Position numbers and translations under genes: made by a program. This document shows, piece after piece, positions 17,912 through 26,082 of a DNA stretch of 64,000 nucleotides. The notes under the pieces are model-generated. The model did no database searches, was not told where the DNA came from, and saw only the letters and a list, made by a program, of their open reading frames with translations. How positions within the stretch are numbered: position 1 is the first letter of the stretch; the number at the start of each line of letters is the position of its first letter. The stretch comes from Endozoicomonas sp031844845 (GTDB lineage Bacteria; Pseudomonadota; Gammaproteobacteria; Pseudomonadales; Endozoicomonadaceae): contig NZ_JAVRMB020000128.1 in the NCBI RefSeq assembly GCF_031844845.1, positions 1 to 64,000 of the forward strand. The letters are read 5' to 3'.

Positions 17912-19957
17912 ATGGTTGAAAGGCAATGGATTGTGAATATGAATTGTGAAGACTATCTGGTCAACTCTGCCAGTTTGAGCAATGCGCTGGAATATCTGAA
18001 CAAGCACTATACGCTGGATAGTCGGCTCGCCTTTATTAATAACAAGCTGCGCAGGACCACCGACCTTAACATTTATAAAACCAAATCCTATCTGGAAGAA
18101 CTCGGTTTTCTTGTCAAAATTTCCACTGTTGAAAATCTTGAGCTGGTTGAGCTGGATGAAGAGCATCTGCTGTTCTGTTTTGACCATGAACACGACATTA
18201 TTATTCTTCGTCACAACAGTGATATGAACCGAACCCGTTCCAAGCACAGCATGGAACATCCGATACTGATTATCAGTACTGAAAAGCTGGAAACAAGAGC
18301 GAGCACATCGGGCGATGAACACAAAAGTATGGCCTGGTTTTTCCGGCGCCTGACGGATCGTGACGGCATCTATCTGGTGTTGACCGGTTTAATTACCAAT
18401 CTTCTGGTTTATGTTGTTCCTCTCTACAACATGAACGTGTTCGATAAAGTACTGCCCAGTGGCTTTATCGGGATTTTGTCATCACTGGTGTTAATTGCCG
18501 TTTTTATGGTGTTGATCTGGTTTGTTAACCGGTCAGCACTCTCCTATTTGTTGAGTGACCGGATTTTCCACCTCGAGGTTCAACTGGGCAGGGAGTTTTC
18601 TGATCGACTTTGTAATTTGAAGCCTTCCGCTATGCCTCACTCTGCTTCCTTCATGGCTCAGTTGGTGACTTATGGCCGCTCTTTGAGCCAGATGCTGGGT
18701 ACACTGCATTTGCTGGCGTTAGTGGATTCGCCATTCATGGTGTTGTCTCTGATCCTTATTGCTTACTTTGGTGGTGCCATGGTGGTTATACCACTGATTT
18801 CAATTTTTCTCGTGGTGGGTATCAACCTTGTACTGCAGCCGAAAATTCAAAAATATATTAATGACCAGTATGAGTTTGAAGGGCGAAAACGTAAGTTTGA
18901 ATATGAAATCATGCAGTCACTGCCCTTTATCAAACTGGCGGGTATGGAACGCTATTTTACCGAAGTGATCGAACATAACAGGCCAGACCATCAGCACTAT
19001 TTTTCAATTTCGGCTCATATCAACCACATCTCTATGTTGATTCTGTTTCTTTCGCTCATTGCGGTGACCGGCTACGGTGCATGGCGTGTATCAGAGGGGA
19101 TGATGACCATGGGCCAGCTGGTGGCCTGTTCTCTTCTGGCGTCTAAATCCATCTCCAATGCCTCTATTACCAACTTGCTGTTCAATATCAACCGCATCAG
19201 GATTTTGTTTGATAACCTGAATCGCTTTTATGAAATTCCCATTGAAGAGCGGGGGGCTTCTTTCTGTCTGACCCGGATTAAGCATCTTGAACTGAAGGAT
19301 ATCGAGTTTGCCTATGCAGATAACCGGTATTTTCAAATAAAGGGCGTGAATATTGATTTTAACCTGCCCGATACACTCTACGTTTATGGTCGTCCGGGTG
19401 CGGGCAAATCCAGCTTGTTTAATATTCTGGCAGGGCTTGAAGATCCATCCAGTGGGCACCTGCTGGTTAATAATCTGAATGTTGAACACTTTGACTATCG
19501 GGATGTACGCAGCCATATTCATTTCTCGCCCTCATACTACCGGTTTTTTACCGGTACCCTGTATGACAACCTGACCCTTGGACGTAGCTCCATCACCGCT
19601 GAGCAGGTGGCGGATGCCCTTGAGAAAGTACACCTGGCTGAAAAGATTAACCAGATTGAAGATGGCTTACACTTCAAGGTTGATAATAGTGACGTCATCC
19701 CCCTGTCATCCGGCGAGCGAAAGCGCTTTATGCTGGCCAGAGTCTTCCTGACCGATGCCGACCTGGTGGTTCTTGATGAACCGTTTGAATTTCTGAGTGA
19801 TGAAGGCAGCCTTAACTTTATCCAGTCCGTACGCTCTTTTTGCCAGGAGACAGAAAAAGGACTGATTATTCTCAGTAACCGGAAGTCCTTTGCTCATTTC
19901 TGTAATCATGCCCTGACGCTGAATAATGGTCAGCTATACCCTATGAAGACAAAGTAA
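17912..19957 (+). CDS. Type I secretion ABC exporter with degenerate peptidase-like domain
   Basis: 681 residues in LapB/HlyB-like order. An N-terminal C39-like domain (about 1-130) shows no catalytic Cys. Membrane helices span about 155-405, and the nucleotide-binding domain about 455-681. Walker A is GRPGAGKSS (493-501), the signature LSSGER (598-603) and Walker B DLVVLDEP (617-624). The Q-loop Gln is replaced (HFSPSYYRFF) and the H-switch His is Asn656 (IILSNRKSF), so catalysis may be altered. The start could also be ATG 17939; neither has a strong ribosome site. It follows the adhesin gene and is its probable exporter. Confidence 0.85.
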   Translation: MVERQWIVNMNCEDYLVNSASLSNALEYLNKHYTLDSRLAFINNKLRRTTDLNIYKTKSYLEELGFLVKISTVENLELVELDEEHLLFCFDHEHDIIILRHNSDMNRTRSKHSMEHPILIISTEKLETRASTSGDEHKSMAWFFRRLTDRDGIYLVLTGLITNLLVYVVPLYNMNVFDKVLPSGFIGILSSLVLIAVFMVLIWFVNRSALSYLLSDRIFHLEVQLGREFSDRLCNLKPSAMPHSASFMAQLVTYGRSLSQMLGTLHLLALVDSPFMVLSLILIAYFGGAMVVIPLISIFLVVGINLVLQPKIQKYINDQYEFEGRKRKFEYEIMQSLPFIKLAGMERYFTEVIEHNRPDHQHYFSISAHINHISMLILFLSLIAVTGYGAWRVSEGMMTMGQLVACSLLASKSISNASITNLLFNINRIRILFDNLNRFYEIPIEERGASFCLTRIKHLELKDIEFAYADNRYFQIKGVNIDFNLPDTLYVYGRPGAGKSSLFNILAGLEDPSSGHLLVNNLNVEHFDYRDVRSHIHFSPSYYRFFTGTLYDNLTLGRSSITAEQVADALEKVHLAEKINQIEDGLHFKVDNSDVIPLSSGERKRFMLARVFLTDADLVVLDEPFEFLSDEGSLNFIQSVRSFCQETEKGLIILSNRKSFAHFCNHALTLNNGQLYPMKTK

Positions 19958-19963
19958 CCATTG

Positions 19964-20179
19964 ATGAATAAAAACCAAAAAAAATCTTTGGTCTCCTTCG
20001 GCATAACCCCACCCCCAACCAATGTGAAAGCCCTCTGGAAATGGCTTGGGCAGTCTATTCTCGGACAGCCTTCCGGGGGGCAGCTTACTGACCAAAAACA
20101 AATGGAAATGGTAGCTTTCCTGAAGGCCGGATTATTTAGTAAGAAATTGTTATCAATATTGACAGACTGGTTAGGGTAA
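19964..20179 (+). CDS. Small hypothetical protein
   Basis: 71 residues, basic at the start (MNKNQKKSLVSFGITPPP), followed by an amphipathic segment with several Trp and Leu. It begins seven bases after the exporter stop codon, so it may be co-transcribed with it. No family recognised and no strong ribosome site, so coding status is uncertain. Confidence 0.35.
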   Translation: MNKNQKKSLVSFGITPPPTNVKALWKWLGQSILGQPSGGQLTDQKQMEMVAFLKAGLFSKKLLSILTDWLG

Positions 20180-20242
20180 ATACCTGTCTGATTACCTAAA
20201 ATCAAAATCCAGCTATTCAAAAATACAGGGAGGCTAACCAAT

Positions 20243-21019
20243 ATGCCTGTACCAAACGTTTCATCAGCACCGGGAATGTACACCCAGTACCCTTCTGCGA
20301 ATGATCAGCCGGATTCTGCAGGTTCTTCAGGCCCCCGGAAAACACAGATGGGACGCGAAGACGCTCATCAGCCAAAATTAAACCCGGTAAATCTGCGAGA
20401 TCGAATCCTTTACCCGATAAAAGTTAATGCCAGGCGAATGATTGATGCAGTGAAAATAGGCAAACTAATTGGCGGGTCTATTACCGGAATCCCTTCTGCT
20501 GTCGTGGGGGCGGGCGTTGGTGCTGTTGTTGGTGGTGTCCTGGGTGGAGTGAAGCTGCTGGCTGACCGTTATCGTGGTGTGGAATCTTACGCAGTCTTTC
20601 ATGGTGTGACTTTAGGTATAAAAACCGGTGGGTTGGTAGTCTGTGTACTTGGCAGTATTCCCGGAGTCGTGGTTGGCGCTCTGGCCCTGGCTGTCTGTGG
20701 GGTGGTCCGGGGTGTATTGTGTCTACCCTTTGACATATATCGGGCGTGTAGCAGTGATTGCCTGACGATAGAGACGACGAAATTAAACATGTCGACACTT
20801 GCTGAACCACTTCGGCTGCTGGGACTGGAGCGTTTTATCCACAACAATGCGCAAGACCTGACTGAAAAGGATTTGAATCAAGCCTATAGAAAAAAGGCCA
20901 GGGATTATCATCCGGACAGGCGGGATGGTTATGATGATGGGAAGCTTGATGAGGTAACAAAGGCCAGGGCGCGAGTAAAAGAGGCTATAGCGAAACGGAG
21001 GGGTGAATGGAGGCGCTAA
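20243..21019 (+). CDS. Membrane-associated protein with C-terminal J-domain
   Basis: 258 residues. The first ~55 are Ser/Pro/Gly-rich and polar. Two glycine-rich hydrophobic stretches follow (about 77-105 and 120-165, GVGAVVGGVLGG and VVVGALALAVCGVV) and resemble membrane hairpins. A J-domain closes the protein, with the Hsp70-activating His-Pro-Asp at 223-225 in KARDYHPDRRDGYDD. J-proteins recruit DnaK-type chaperones. A C-terminal J-domain on a membrane-inserting protein with a flexible N-terminus is unlike housekeeping DnaJ. It could be a membrane co-chaperone or a secreted effector (inference, given the type III cluster in the same window). It stands alone on the plus strand. Confidence 0.75.
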   Translation: MPVPNVSSAPGMYTQYPSANDQPDSAGSSGPRKTQMGREDAHQPKLNPVNLRDRILYPIKVNARRMIDAVKIGKLIGGSITGIPSAVVGAGVGAVVGGVLGGVKLLADRYRGVESYAVFHGVTLGIKTGGLVVCVLGSIPGVVVGALALAVCGVVRGVLCLPFDIYRACSSDCLTIETTKLNMSTLAEPLRLLGLERFIHNNAQDLTEKDLNQAYRKKARDYHPDRRDGYDDGKLDEVTKARARVKEAIAKRRGEWRR

Positions 21020-21154
21020 TCGGCATCGGGAACCGACCTGCGGCTGATATACCAGCTCCTCTCTTGCCAGAGTATGCCGGTCTCTATTGGCGGGCGATTT
21101 GAGACCGCTTAATGTCTACCTTAAGATGAGTGCAATGGGGTCAGTGCAATCTTT

Positions 21155-21427
21155 ATGTTCTTTGGGCCACTCGACGGATGGCGACACGTAGAAGTCACTG
21201 ACAGAAGGACGGCTGAGGACCGGGCGTTACAGATTAAAAAACTGGTGATGGATAATTTGAATACTCATACCCCTGCGTCCCTGTATAAAGTGTTCGAGCC
21301 AGAAGAAGCGCGCCGTATAGCCAGCAAGCTTGAAATTCATTACACACCGAAGCATGGTAGCTGGCTCAATATGGCAGAGACAGAGCTGAGCATTTTAAGC
21401 CGTCAGTGTTTGGGTTCAGCTCACTGA
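21155..21427 (+). pseudogene. IS630-family transposase fragment
   Basis: 90 codons corresponding to the C-terminal half of an IS630-type DDE transposase. The second acidic motif MDNLNTHTPASLY and the last, HYTPKHGSWLNMAETELSIL, are present. The N-terminal DNA-binding part and first Asp are missing, and the end is shortened. The fragment runs into the stop codon of the convergent DUF819 gene, so a deletion or insertion junction lies there. Not functional. Confidence 0.85.
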
Positions 21428-22611
21428 CCCAACAGATATCGAACGCTGTAAGCGACCACAACACCCAGGTAGTTACCTATGACGTAACCAATAATGGCTG
21501 CAGCAAAACCTGGCAGAATAAGTTCACGGTTCTTCAGTGCACCGGCAATGACCGGAATAAAAGGAACCGACATAATGGCGGCTGAAGAGGTAATCAGGAA
21601 TGTGTCGGTATCAATCTTCATCAGTTTGCAAATCAACGCATGAACCAATAATGAACCCAGTAGAATAAAGCCAATATACGCAAATAAATCAACGTTCAGG
21701 TTGGTTACAATACTGGTATCCGTCATGGTACCCATGGTGAAACAAAATACCAGAATCAGGTACATGCCCAGCTGAAAACTGGTTGCCAGCTGTCGGATAT
21801 AAGGAATAAATGAGGCGGCCAGTCCCAGGCTGGTAATAGAAATAATGGTCACAGCGGATGACATGGATTTCGGGAACAGTGATGAGACAGTCACAGCAAG
21901 CCCAACAACCAGTCCTGAGAAGATTAATGACTGAATTGTTTGTGGTAGCGTTTTGAAATTAACCAATACTTTATAGCTGTTAGCGGTTTCGTCAGCGAGA
22001 TGAGCGAACTTCTTATCGTGCTCTGAATCCAGCGGTATACCCGTGGATTTAAATGGGCGTAAAAACAGACCAAATAAGGGCTTGGCCAGGGTCATCACAA
22101 ACATCAGGTATAAAGCCGAGAGCAGAATATCGTAGGTGGCCATGGTGATAAAGATATCCTGATCCGCGTCAATAGCGGTTTTAATGGCTGCCATATTGGG
22201 GCCGCCACCGGTATAGGCACCCACGGACATTCCGGCAATTTGCCAGATATTCTGAAGGTCATCACGAAATATTAATGCACCAGCGGCACTGATGATCATT
22301 ACGGTCAATAAGGCCACTACCATGCTTTTCATGGTATCGCCGGCCATGCTTAACGAGTGTTTTACGTCGAGCGAAAACACTAGCAAAGGGAGTGCAAGGG
22401 CGATGGCTATTTCCGTTAAGTTGATTTGCATAGCCAGCAGTTCATCCTTTGCAAAAAATGCCGGCAGGTCAAGGCTGGCGCTGAGGGCTATGCCAAGGCC
22501 AAAGGATAAAACCACTACGCCGATTTTATCCAGCAGTTGAAATTTCTGACACACAATAATCAGCAGGGCAGGAATAAGCAGGTAAGCCAAAGTGGCAGTA
22601 ATAATGGGCAC
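21421..22611 (-). CDS. DUF819-family integral membrane protein
   Basis: 396 residues with about ten membrane helices. Features of the DUF819 (YjcL-like) family are visible, including the GAYTGGGPNMAAIKTA motif near residue 135 and a second half of similar helices. Family members are predicted transporters of unknown substrate. The gene starts 15 bases after the alanine-racemase-fold gene, so the two probably form an operon; transport of an amino acid or its product is a reasonable but unproven link. The stop codon touches an IS630 remnant without disturbing the frame. Confidence 0.82.
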   Translation of the reverse strand: MPIITATLAYLLIPALLIIVCQKFQLLDKIGVVVLSFGLGIALSASLDLPAFFAKDELLAMQINLTEIAIALALPLLVFSLDVKHSLSMAGDTMKSMVVALLTVMIISAAGALIFRDDLQNIWQIAGMSVGAYTGGGPNMAAIKTAIDADQDIFITMATYDILLSALYLMFVMTLAKPLFGLFLRPFKSTGIPLDSEHDKKFAHLADETANSYKVLVNFKTLPQTIQSLIFSGLVVGLAVTVSSLFPKSMSSAVTIISITSLGLAASFIPYIRQLATSFQLGMYLILVFCFTMGTMTDTSIVTNLNVDLFAYIGFILLGSLLVHALICKLMKIDTDTFLITSSAAIMSVPFIPVIAGALKNRELILPGFAAAIIGYVIGNYLGVVVAYSVRYLLGQ

Positions 22612-22626
22612 AATACACTCCTTCGA

Positions 22627-23901
22627 TCAGCGACGGGCGCCGTTCAGATTGTCCTTTGAGAAATGGTCTTTGGCAGTACAGGATTGCAAATCACTTTCCG
22701 GGTATTGGAACACTGGCCAGTATTCCTTAATTTCACCGTCATCAATGACCGCAATATCGCCAAACTGAAGAAATACCGCTTCGCTTTGGGTGGGGCGAAA
22801 AAACATAAAGTCATCCCGTTGAACAGGGTGATCTTTATTAATTTCGTACAGCTCCTGATTGCTGGAGTGGCCAAGAACTCCAGACCGTTTACTACCTGCG
22901 GGATAACAGGGGGATGCCAGCCAGTTACCACCGTATATAAAAGCTGCCCGTTTGGGAGAAAGCCCGATCATGCGCAGGCATGCTGAAATTCCAGATGCCA
23001 TGGGCAGGTTTGGTTTTCTGACATCTTTTAATATCGGGGCCGCAATAAAAGCAGCCGGAGAGTGGTCGTCCAGGGTGAATACATCAAAATCGGTGGGTTT
23101 TACCAGGGCTGAAGCGGTGGAAATTTCATTAATCAGGGTGTTGTCATTATATAGAGGGTAGGTGGTGCTTCCCCCTGCGTTGAGACACAGGCCTTGCAAT
23201 ACCTGATCACCAAATACCCTGCGTACTTGCTCTGTAAAAAACTGATAGCGCTTCATGGCCAGACGAAACGCTTTCTTCGGGCCACTTGCCAGTGCGGGGA
23301 TTTTAGTAATATGAGCTTCATAACCCATCAGGCCAGACAATGATAAATGGTCACTTTCTTTCAGTAATGCGAGTGCCTGCTGAAATCCCGATGAATCATC
23401 AAAGCCGCCACGATTAAGGCCAACATTAATTTCCAGATTGATCCGAAGTTGCAGGTTATTATTCCGGGCAAAGGTATGGTATTCCTGTAAACGGTCCAGC
23501 GAATCAACCAGCCACTGCAGCTGAGATTCTGGCTTGAATTCACAGGAATGATTTTGCTGCCAGTGGTAAAAATATTTCACAGCACTGATCGGCATGGGTT
23601 TGCCCAGCAGTACATCGGCTTCAGGAATGTTCTCTATCAGGTGAATCAGAAAGGGGAGGTGAAAGCTCATCAAACGGCAGGTTCCTGTGCGTTCCATGAT
23701 GTAGCGCAACATAGGAATAGACGGCAGTGACTTGGCAACGATACGGTATTGAAAACCGCGTTTAATCACATCCAGCAGATGGTTAATATTGAGGTCAAGT
23801 CGTTGTTTGTCGATTACCAGGGTAGGCCGACAGATGCCTGCCTTTTTCAGGATCAGGTTTATGTCCTGAAAGTAACGATCATTCGTGTCTGTAATATTCA
23901 T
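22627..23901 (-). CDS. PLP enzyme with alanine-racemase N-terminal fold (DSD1/D-threonine aldolase-like)
   Basis: 424 residues. The N-terminal barrel has the PLP-lysine region TLVIDKQRLDLN...RIVAKSLPSIP, with the likely Schiff-base Lys in VAKS. A MGYEAHITKIP strand and a GGSTTYPLYNDN phosphate-binding-like segment follow. The C-terminal part has DDHSPAAFIA and a conserved GGNWLASPC. Relatives act on D-amino acids (aldolase or dehydratase) or racemise amino acids; the substrate cannot be fixed. It is first in a two-gene operon with the DUF819 membrane protein. Confidence 0.75.
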   Translation of the reverse strand: MNITDTNDRYFQDINLILKKAGICRPTLVIDKQRLDLNINHLLDVIKRGFQYRIVAKSLPSIPMLRYIMERTGTCRLMSFHLPFLIHLIENIPEADVLLGKPMPISAVKYFYHWQQNHSCEFKPESQLQWLVDSLDRLQEYHTFARNNNLQLRINLEINVGLNRGGFDDSSGFQQALALLKESDHLSLSGLMGYEAHITKIPALASGPKKAFRLAMKRYQFFTEQVRRVFGDQVLQGLCLNAGGSTTYPLYNDNTLINEISTASALVKPTDFDVFTLDDHSPAAFIAAPILKDVRKPNLPMASGISACLRMIGLSPKRAAFIYGGNWLASPCYPAGSKRSGVLGHSSNQELYEINKDHPVQRDDFMFFRPTQSEAVFLQFGDIAVIDDGEIKEYWPVFQYPESDLQSCTAKDHFSKDNLNGARR

Positions 23902-23936
23902 GGCCAGTTTTGATGTTTGTTTTTATTATTTCAGTC

Positions 23937-24057
23937 TTGTTCCCACGGTCTCGTGGGCATGCATACGTAACCTGTCTGATGGCCACAGTGCAGTCTGATA
24001 GTCCGGGCCTGCATTCCCACGCAGGACCCTCAGGGCCTAAAAGCGTGGGAACGAGGG
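23937..24057. repeat. Palindromic repeat units, same family as 1248-1360
   Basis: A short unit TTGTTCCCACGGTCTCGTGGG at about 23937-23957 is followed by ATTCCCACGCAGGACCC... at 24012-24057, ending AAAAGCGTGGGAACGAGG. The second unit is nearly the reverse complement of the one at 1248-1292. It lies between two minus-strand genes. Confidence 0.75.
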
Positions 24058-24077
24058 AAATCCTGTCAGTCCCGCAA

Positions 24078-25439
24078 TCAGGTGAACAGCTGCTTCAGGT
24101 AAGGATTCAGGAATCTGCCCTGAGGATCCAGTTGTTGCCTGACCTGACGAAAATCATCCCATTTGGGATAGAGTCTGGCGAAGTCCTGAGCATCGAGCTT
24201 ATTCAGTTTCCCCCAGTGTGGACGACCATGGTATTTCCGCAGGATAGGCTCAATGGCATTAAAATAGACCTGATAATCCTCTTCGAAGAATCGGTGTACG
24301 GCGATGGAACAGGTCTCTCTCTGGTAGAACGGGCTTAACCAGATGTCGTCACCTTTGACATAACGGAACTCGATGGGGAAAAACACCTCAGAGAAATCTT
24401 TCTCCAGAACTTCGCGGATCTCTTTCAGGGCTTTTAAACCATTTTCCCGTGGCAGGTGATATTCCATCTCGTTAAAGCGAACGTTGCGATCATTAGCGTA
24501 GTTCTTCCAGGAGCTTTCAATGACGACTTCGTCATCAATGGTTTTCATATAGGTACTTAAGATTACCTCACGCAGGGCAGGGGACCAGCTGAGCATATCT
24601 CTGGCCAGTTTAAGGTCGTTGGCACCGTCATTGGTATCCAGACGTTCAGTGGTAGCCAGCGGCTCATTGGTAATGTTGTGTACATCGGTCCAGCCCATAC
24701 CGGTAAAGGGGATATAATAAAATTCGAAGTTACGATTACTGCCTGCCATCTCTTCGGCCACTTCGAGGATTTCATCGAACTCCCGCCAGACGGTTTCCCG
24801 CTTTAAGCGATAAGGTGCTGAATTTTGCAGAGTCACTTTGGTGATAACGCCCAATGACCCTAAAGAGACTTTGGCAGCCTGGAAAATATCTGAATTCTGT
24901 TGCTCGCTGCACTGTAGAACTTCGCCATTGGCCGTGACCAGCTCCAGGGCTTCCACCAGTGTTGGAATACACCCTGTACCAGCACCAGTGCCGTGTGTTG
25001 CGGTGGCCAGGCAACCGGCCAGTGATTGCTGATCGATATCTGGCATGGTAATCAAAGCCTGACCTGCAGCTTCCAGCGGTTGGCCTATATCACCCAGTCG
25101 GGTTCCGGCCTGTATGGTTGCCTGTAATCTGTCGGGATCATGACTGACGATGCCAGACATACGACTGAGAGAAACCAGTATATCGTCCGTAGGAACCAGA
25201 GGGCTGAATGAGTGTCCGGAGCCAACCGGTCGAATGACACCTTTAGTAGAAGTAATCAACGCCTGCAACTCGGCAACAGACGTGGGGGCTTTTCTGGCTT
25301 GCGGAAAGCATTGCTGCGACCCGGACCAGTTACGCCAGGGAATACGGCGTTTTTCTGTGGCCAGGCTGATTGAAGGTGAAATGGCCTGGGCTGCCGCAAC
25401 AGCAATTAATGACGTTAAAAAATGTCGGCGACTTAACAT
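24078..25439 (-). CDS. Tat-exported sugar-lactone oxidase (D-arabinono/L-gulono-1,4-lactone oxidase family)
   Basis: 453 residues. It starts with a twin-arginine signal (SRRHFLTSLIAVAAAQA), so it is probably folded before export. The FAD-binding PCMH domain includes PVGSGHSFSP, with His76 as the possible covalent flavin site, and GCLATATHGTGAGTG. The C-terminal ALO domain contains the conserved HWGK (about residue 409, RPHWGKLNK). Such enzymes oxidise aldono-lactones or polyols; the substrate is unknown here. It lies 37 bases after a lipoprotein cytochrome c gene, a probable electron acceptor, so electrons may go to the respiratory chain rather than O2 (inference). Confidence 0.85.
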   Translation of the reverse strand: MLSRRHFLTSLIAVAAAQAISPSISLATEKRRIPWRNWSGSQQCFPQARKAPTSVAELQALITSTKGVIRPVGSGHSFSPLVPTDDILVSLSRMSGIVSHDPDRLQATIQAGTRLGDIGQPLEAAGQALITMPDIDQQSLAGCLATATHGTGAGTGCIPTLVEALELVTANGEVLQCSEQQNSDIFQAAKVSLGSLGVITKVTLQNSAPYRLKRETVWREFDEILEVAEEMAGSNRNFEFYYIPFTGMGWTDVHNITNEPLATTERLDTNDGANDLKLARDMLSWSPALREVILSTYMKTIDDEVVIESSWKNYANDRNVRFNEMEYHLPRENGLKALKEIREVLEKDFSEVFFPIEFRYVKGDDIWLSPFYQRETCSIAVHRFFEEDYQVYFNAIEPILRKYHGRPHWGKLNKLDAQDFARLYPKWDDFRQVRQQLDPQGRFLNPYLKQLFT

Positions 25440-25476
25440 AAAGATTCCCTGGTATTCGTTTTTTTTATTTTTTTGC

Positions 25477-25857
25477 TTATTTAGCTGGAGCAGCCATAAA
25501 TGCGATTAATGCTTCGAATTGCTCTGGTTCGCAGTCCATGCACAGGCCAAAAGGAGGCATACCACCAAAGCCGTTTATTACATTATTCAGTAGCTCATCC
25601 ATACCTTTATCCATACGGTTTTGCCAGCCCTGGCTATCGCCGGTCAGGGGGGCTCCGGTAGTGGCAATGGTATGGCAGCTTTTGCAGCTGCGGTTGTAAA
25701 TAGCAGAGAGATGAGAATCCTGTGGCCGCAACTGGCTTGCCAGTGCCGGGTCGAATGCCTGTTTTTTTAATGAGAGTTGTGACGAGTCACAGGCGGTGAG
25801 CAAGAGGCTAAATAATAGGGTGCCTGTCAGGTATTTTGCGGTTTTCAGGAACTTCAT
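25477..25857 (-). CDS. Lipoprotein c-type cytochrome
   Basis: 126 residues with a lipoprotein signal (LLFSLLLTAC, lipid-bearing Cys23). One haem site is present, Cys58-Lys-Ser-Cys61-His62, and the probable axial ligand is Met100 (GFGGMPPFG). The extra Cys106/Cys109 pair is typical of cytochrome c5-like proteins. It is first in an operon with the lactone oxidase and is probably its electron partner at the outer face of the membrane. Confidence 0.88.
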   Translation of the reverse strand: MKFLKTAKYLTGTLLFSLLLTACDSSQLSLKKQAFDPALASQLRPQDSHLSAIYNRSCKSCHTIATTGAPLTGDSQGWQNRMDKGMDELLNNVINGFGGMPPFGLCMDCEPEQFEALIAFMAAPAK

Positions 25858-26041
25858 AAAGCGGTTCTCTTATTGTTGTTTACTTTCTACACTTGAGCTG
25901 AACCGTGGTGATCGTGAATTTTCTTGTACCATAGTACAGTTTTTGTGAAAAAAGAAGTCTCGTTTTTGTTTCCTTGTGATTAGAGCTAACTTGAAGAATG
26001 AAGTGCAGGGTTGGAGAAGTAAGTGGCCAGTTTAATCGAGA
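25858..26041. other. Intergenic region upstream of the cytochrome c gene
   Basis: Short A/T-rich stretch holding the presumed promoter of the minus-strand cytochrome/oxidase operon. No gene seen. Confidence 0.4.
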
Positions 26042-26072
26042 AAAAGGGAGCAATAAGTTATTGCTCCCTTTT
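26042..26072 (-). terminator. Rho-independent terminator of putP
   Basis: AAAAGGGAGCAATAA pairs perfectly with TTATTGCTCCCTTTT, giving a long stem with A/T runs on both sides, so it can work in either direction. It lies 10 bases beyond the putP stop. Confidence 0.88.
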
Positions 26073-26082
26073 GAAGTCTGAA

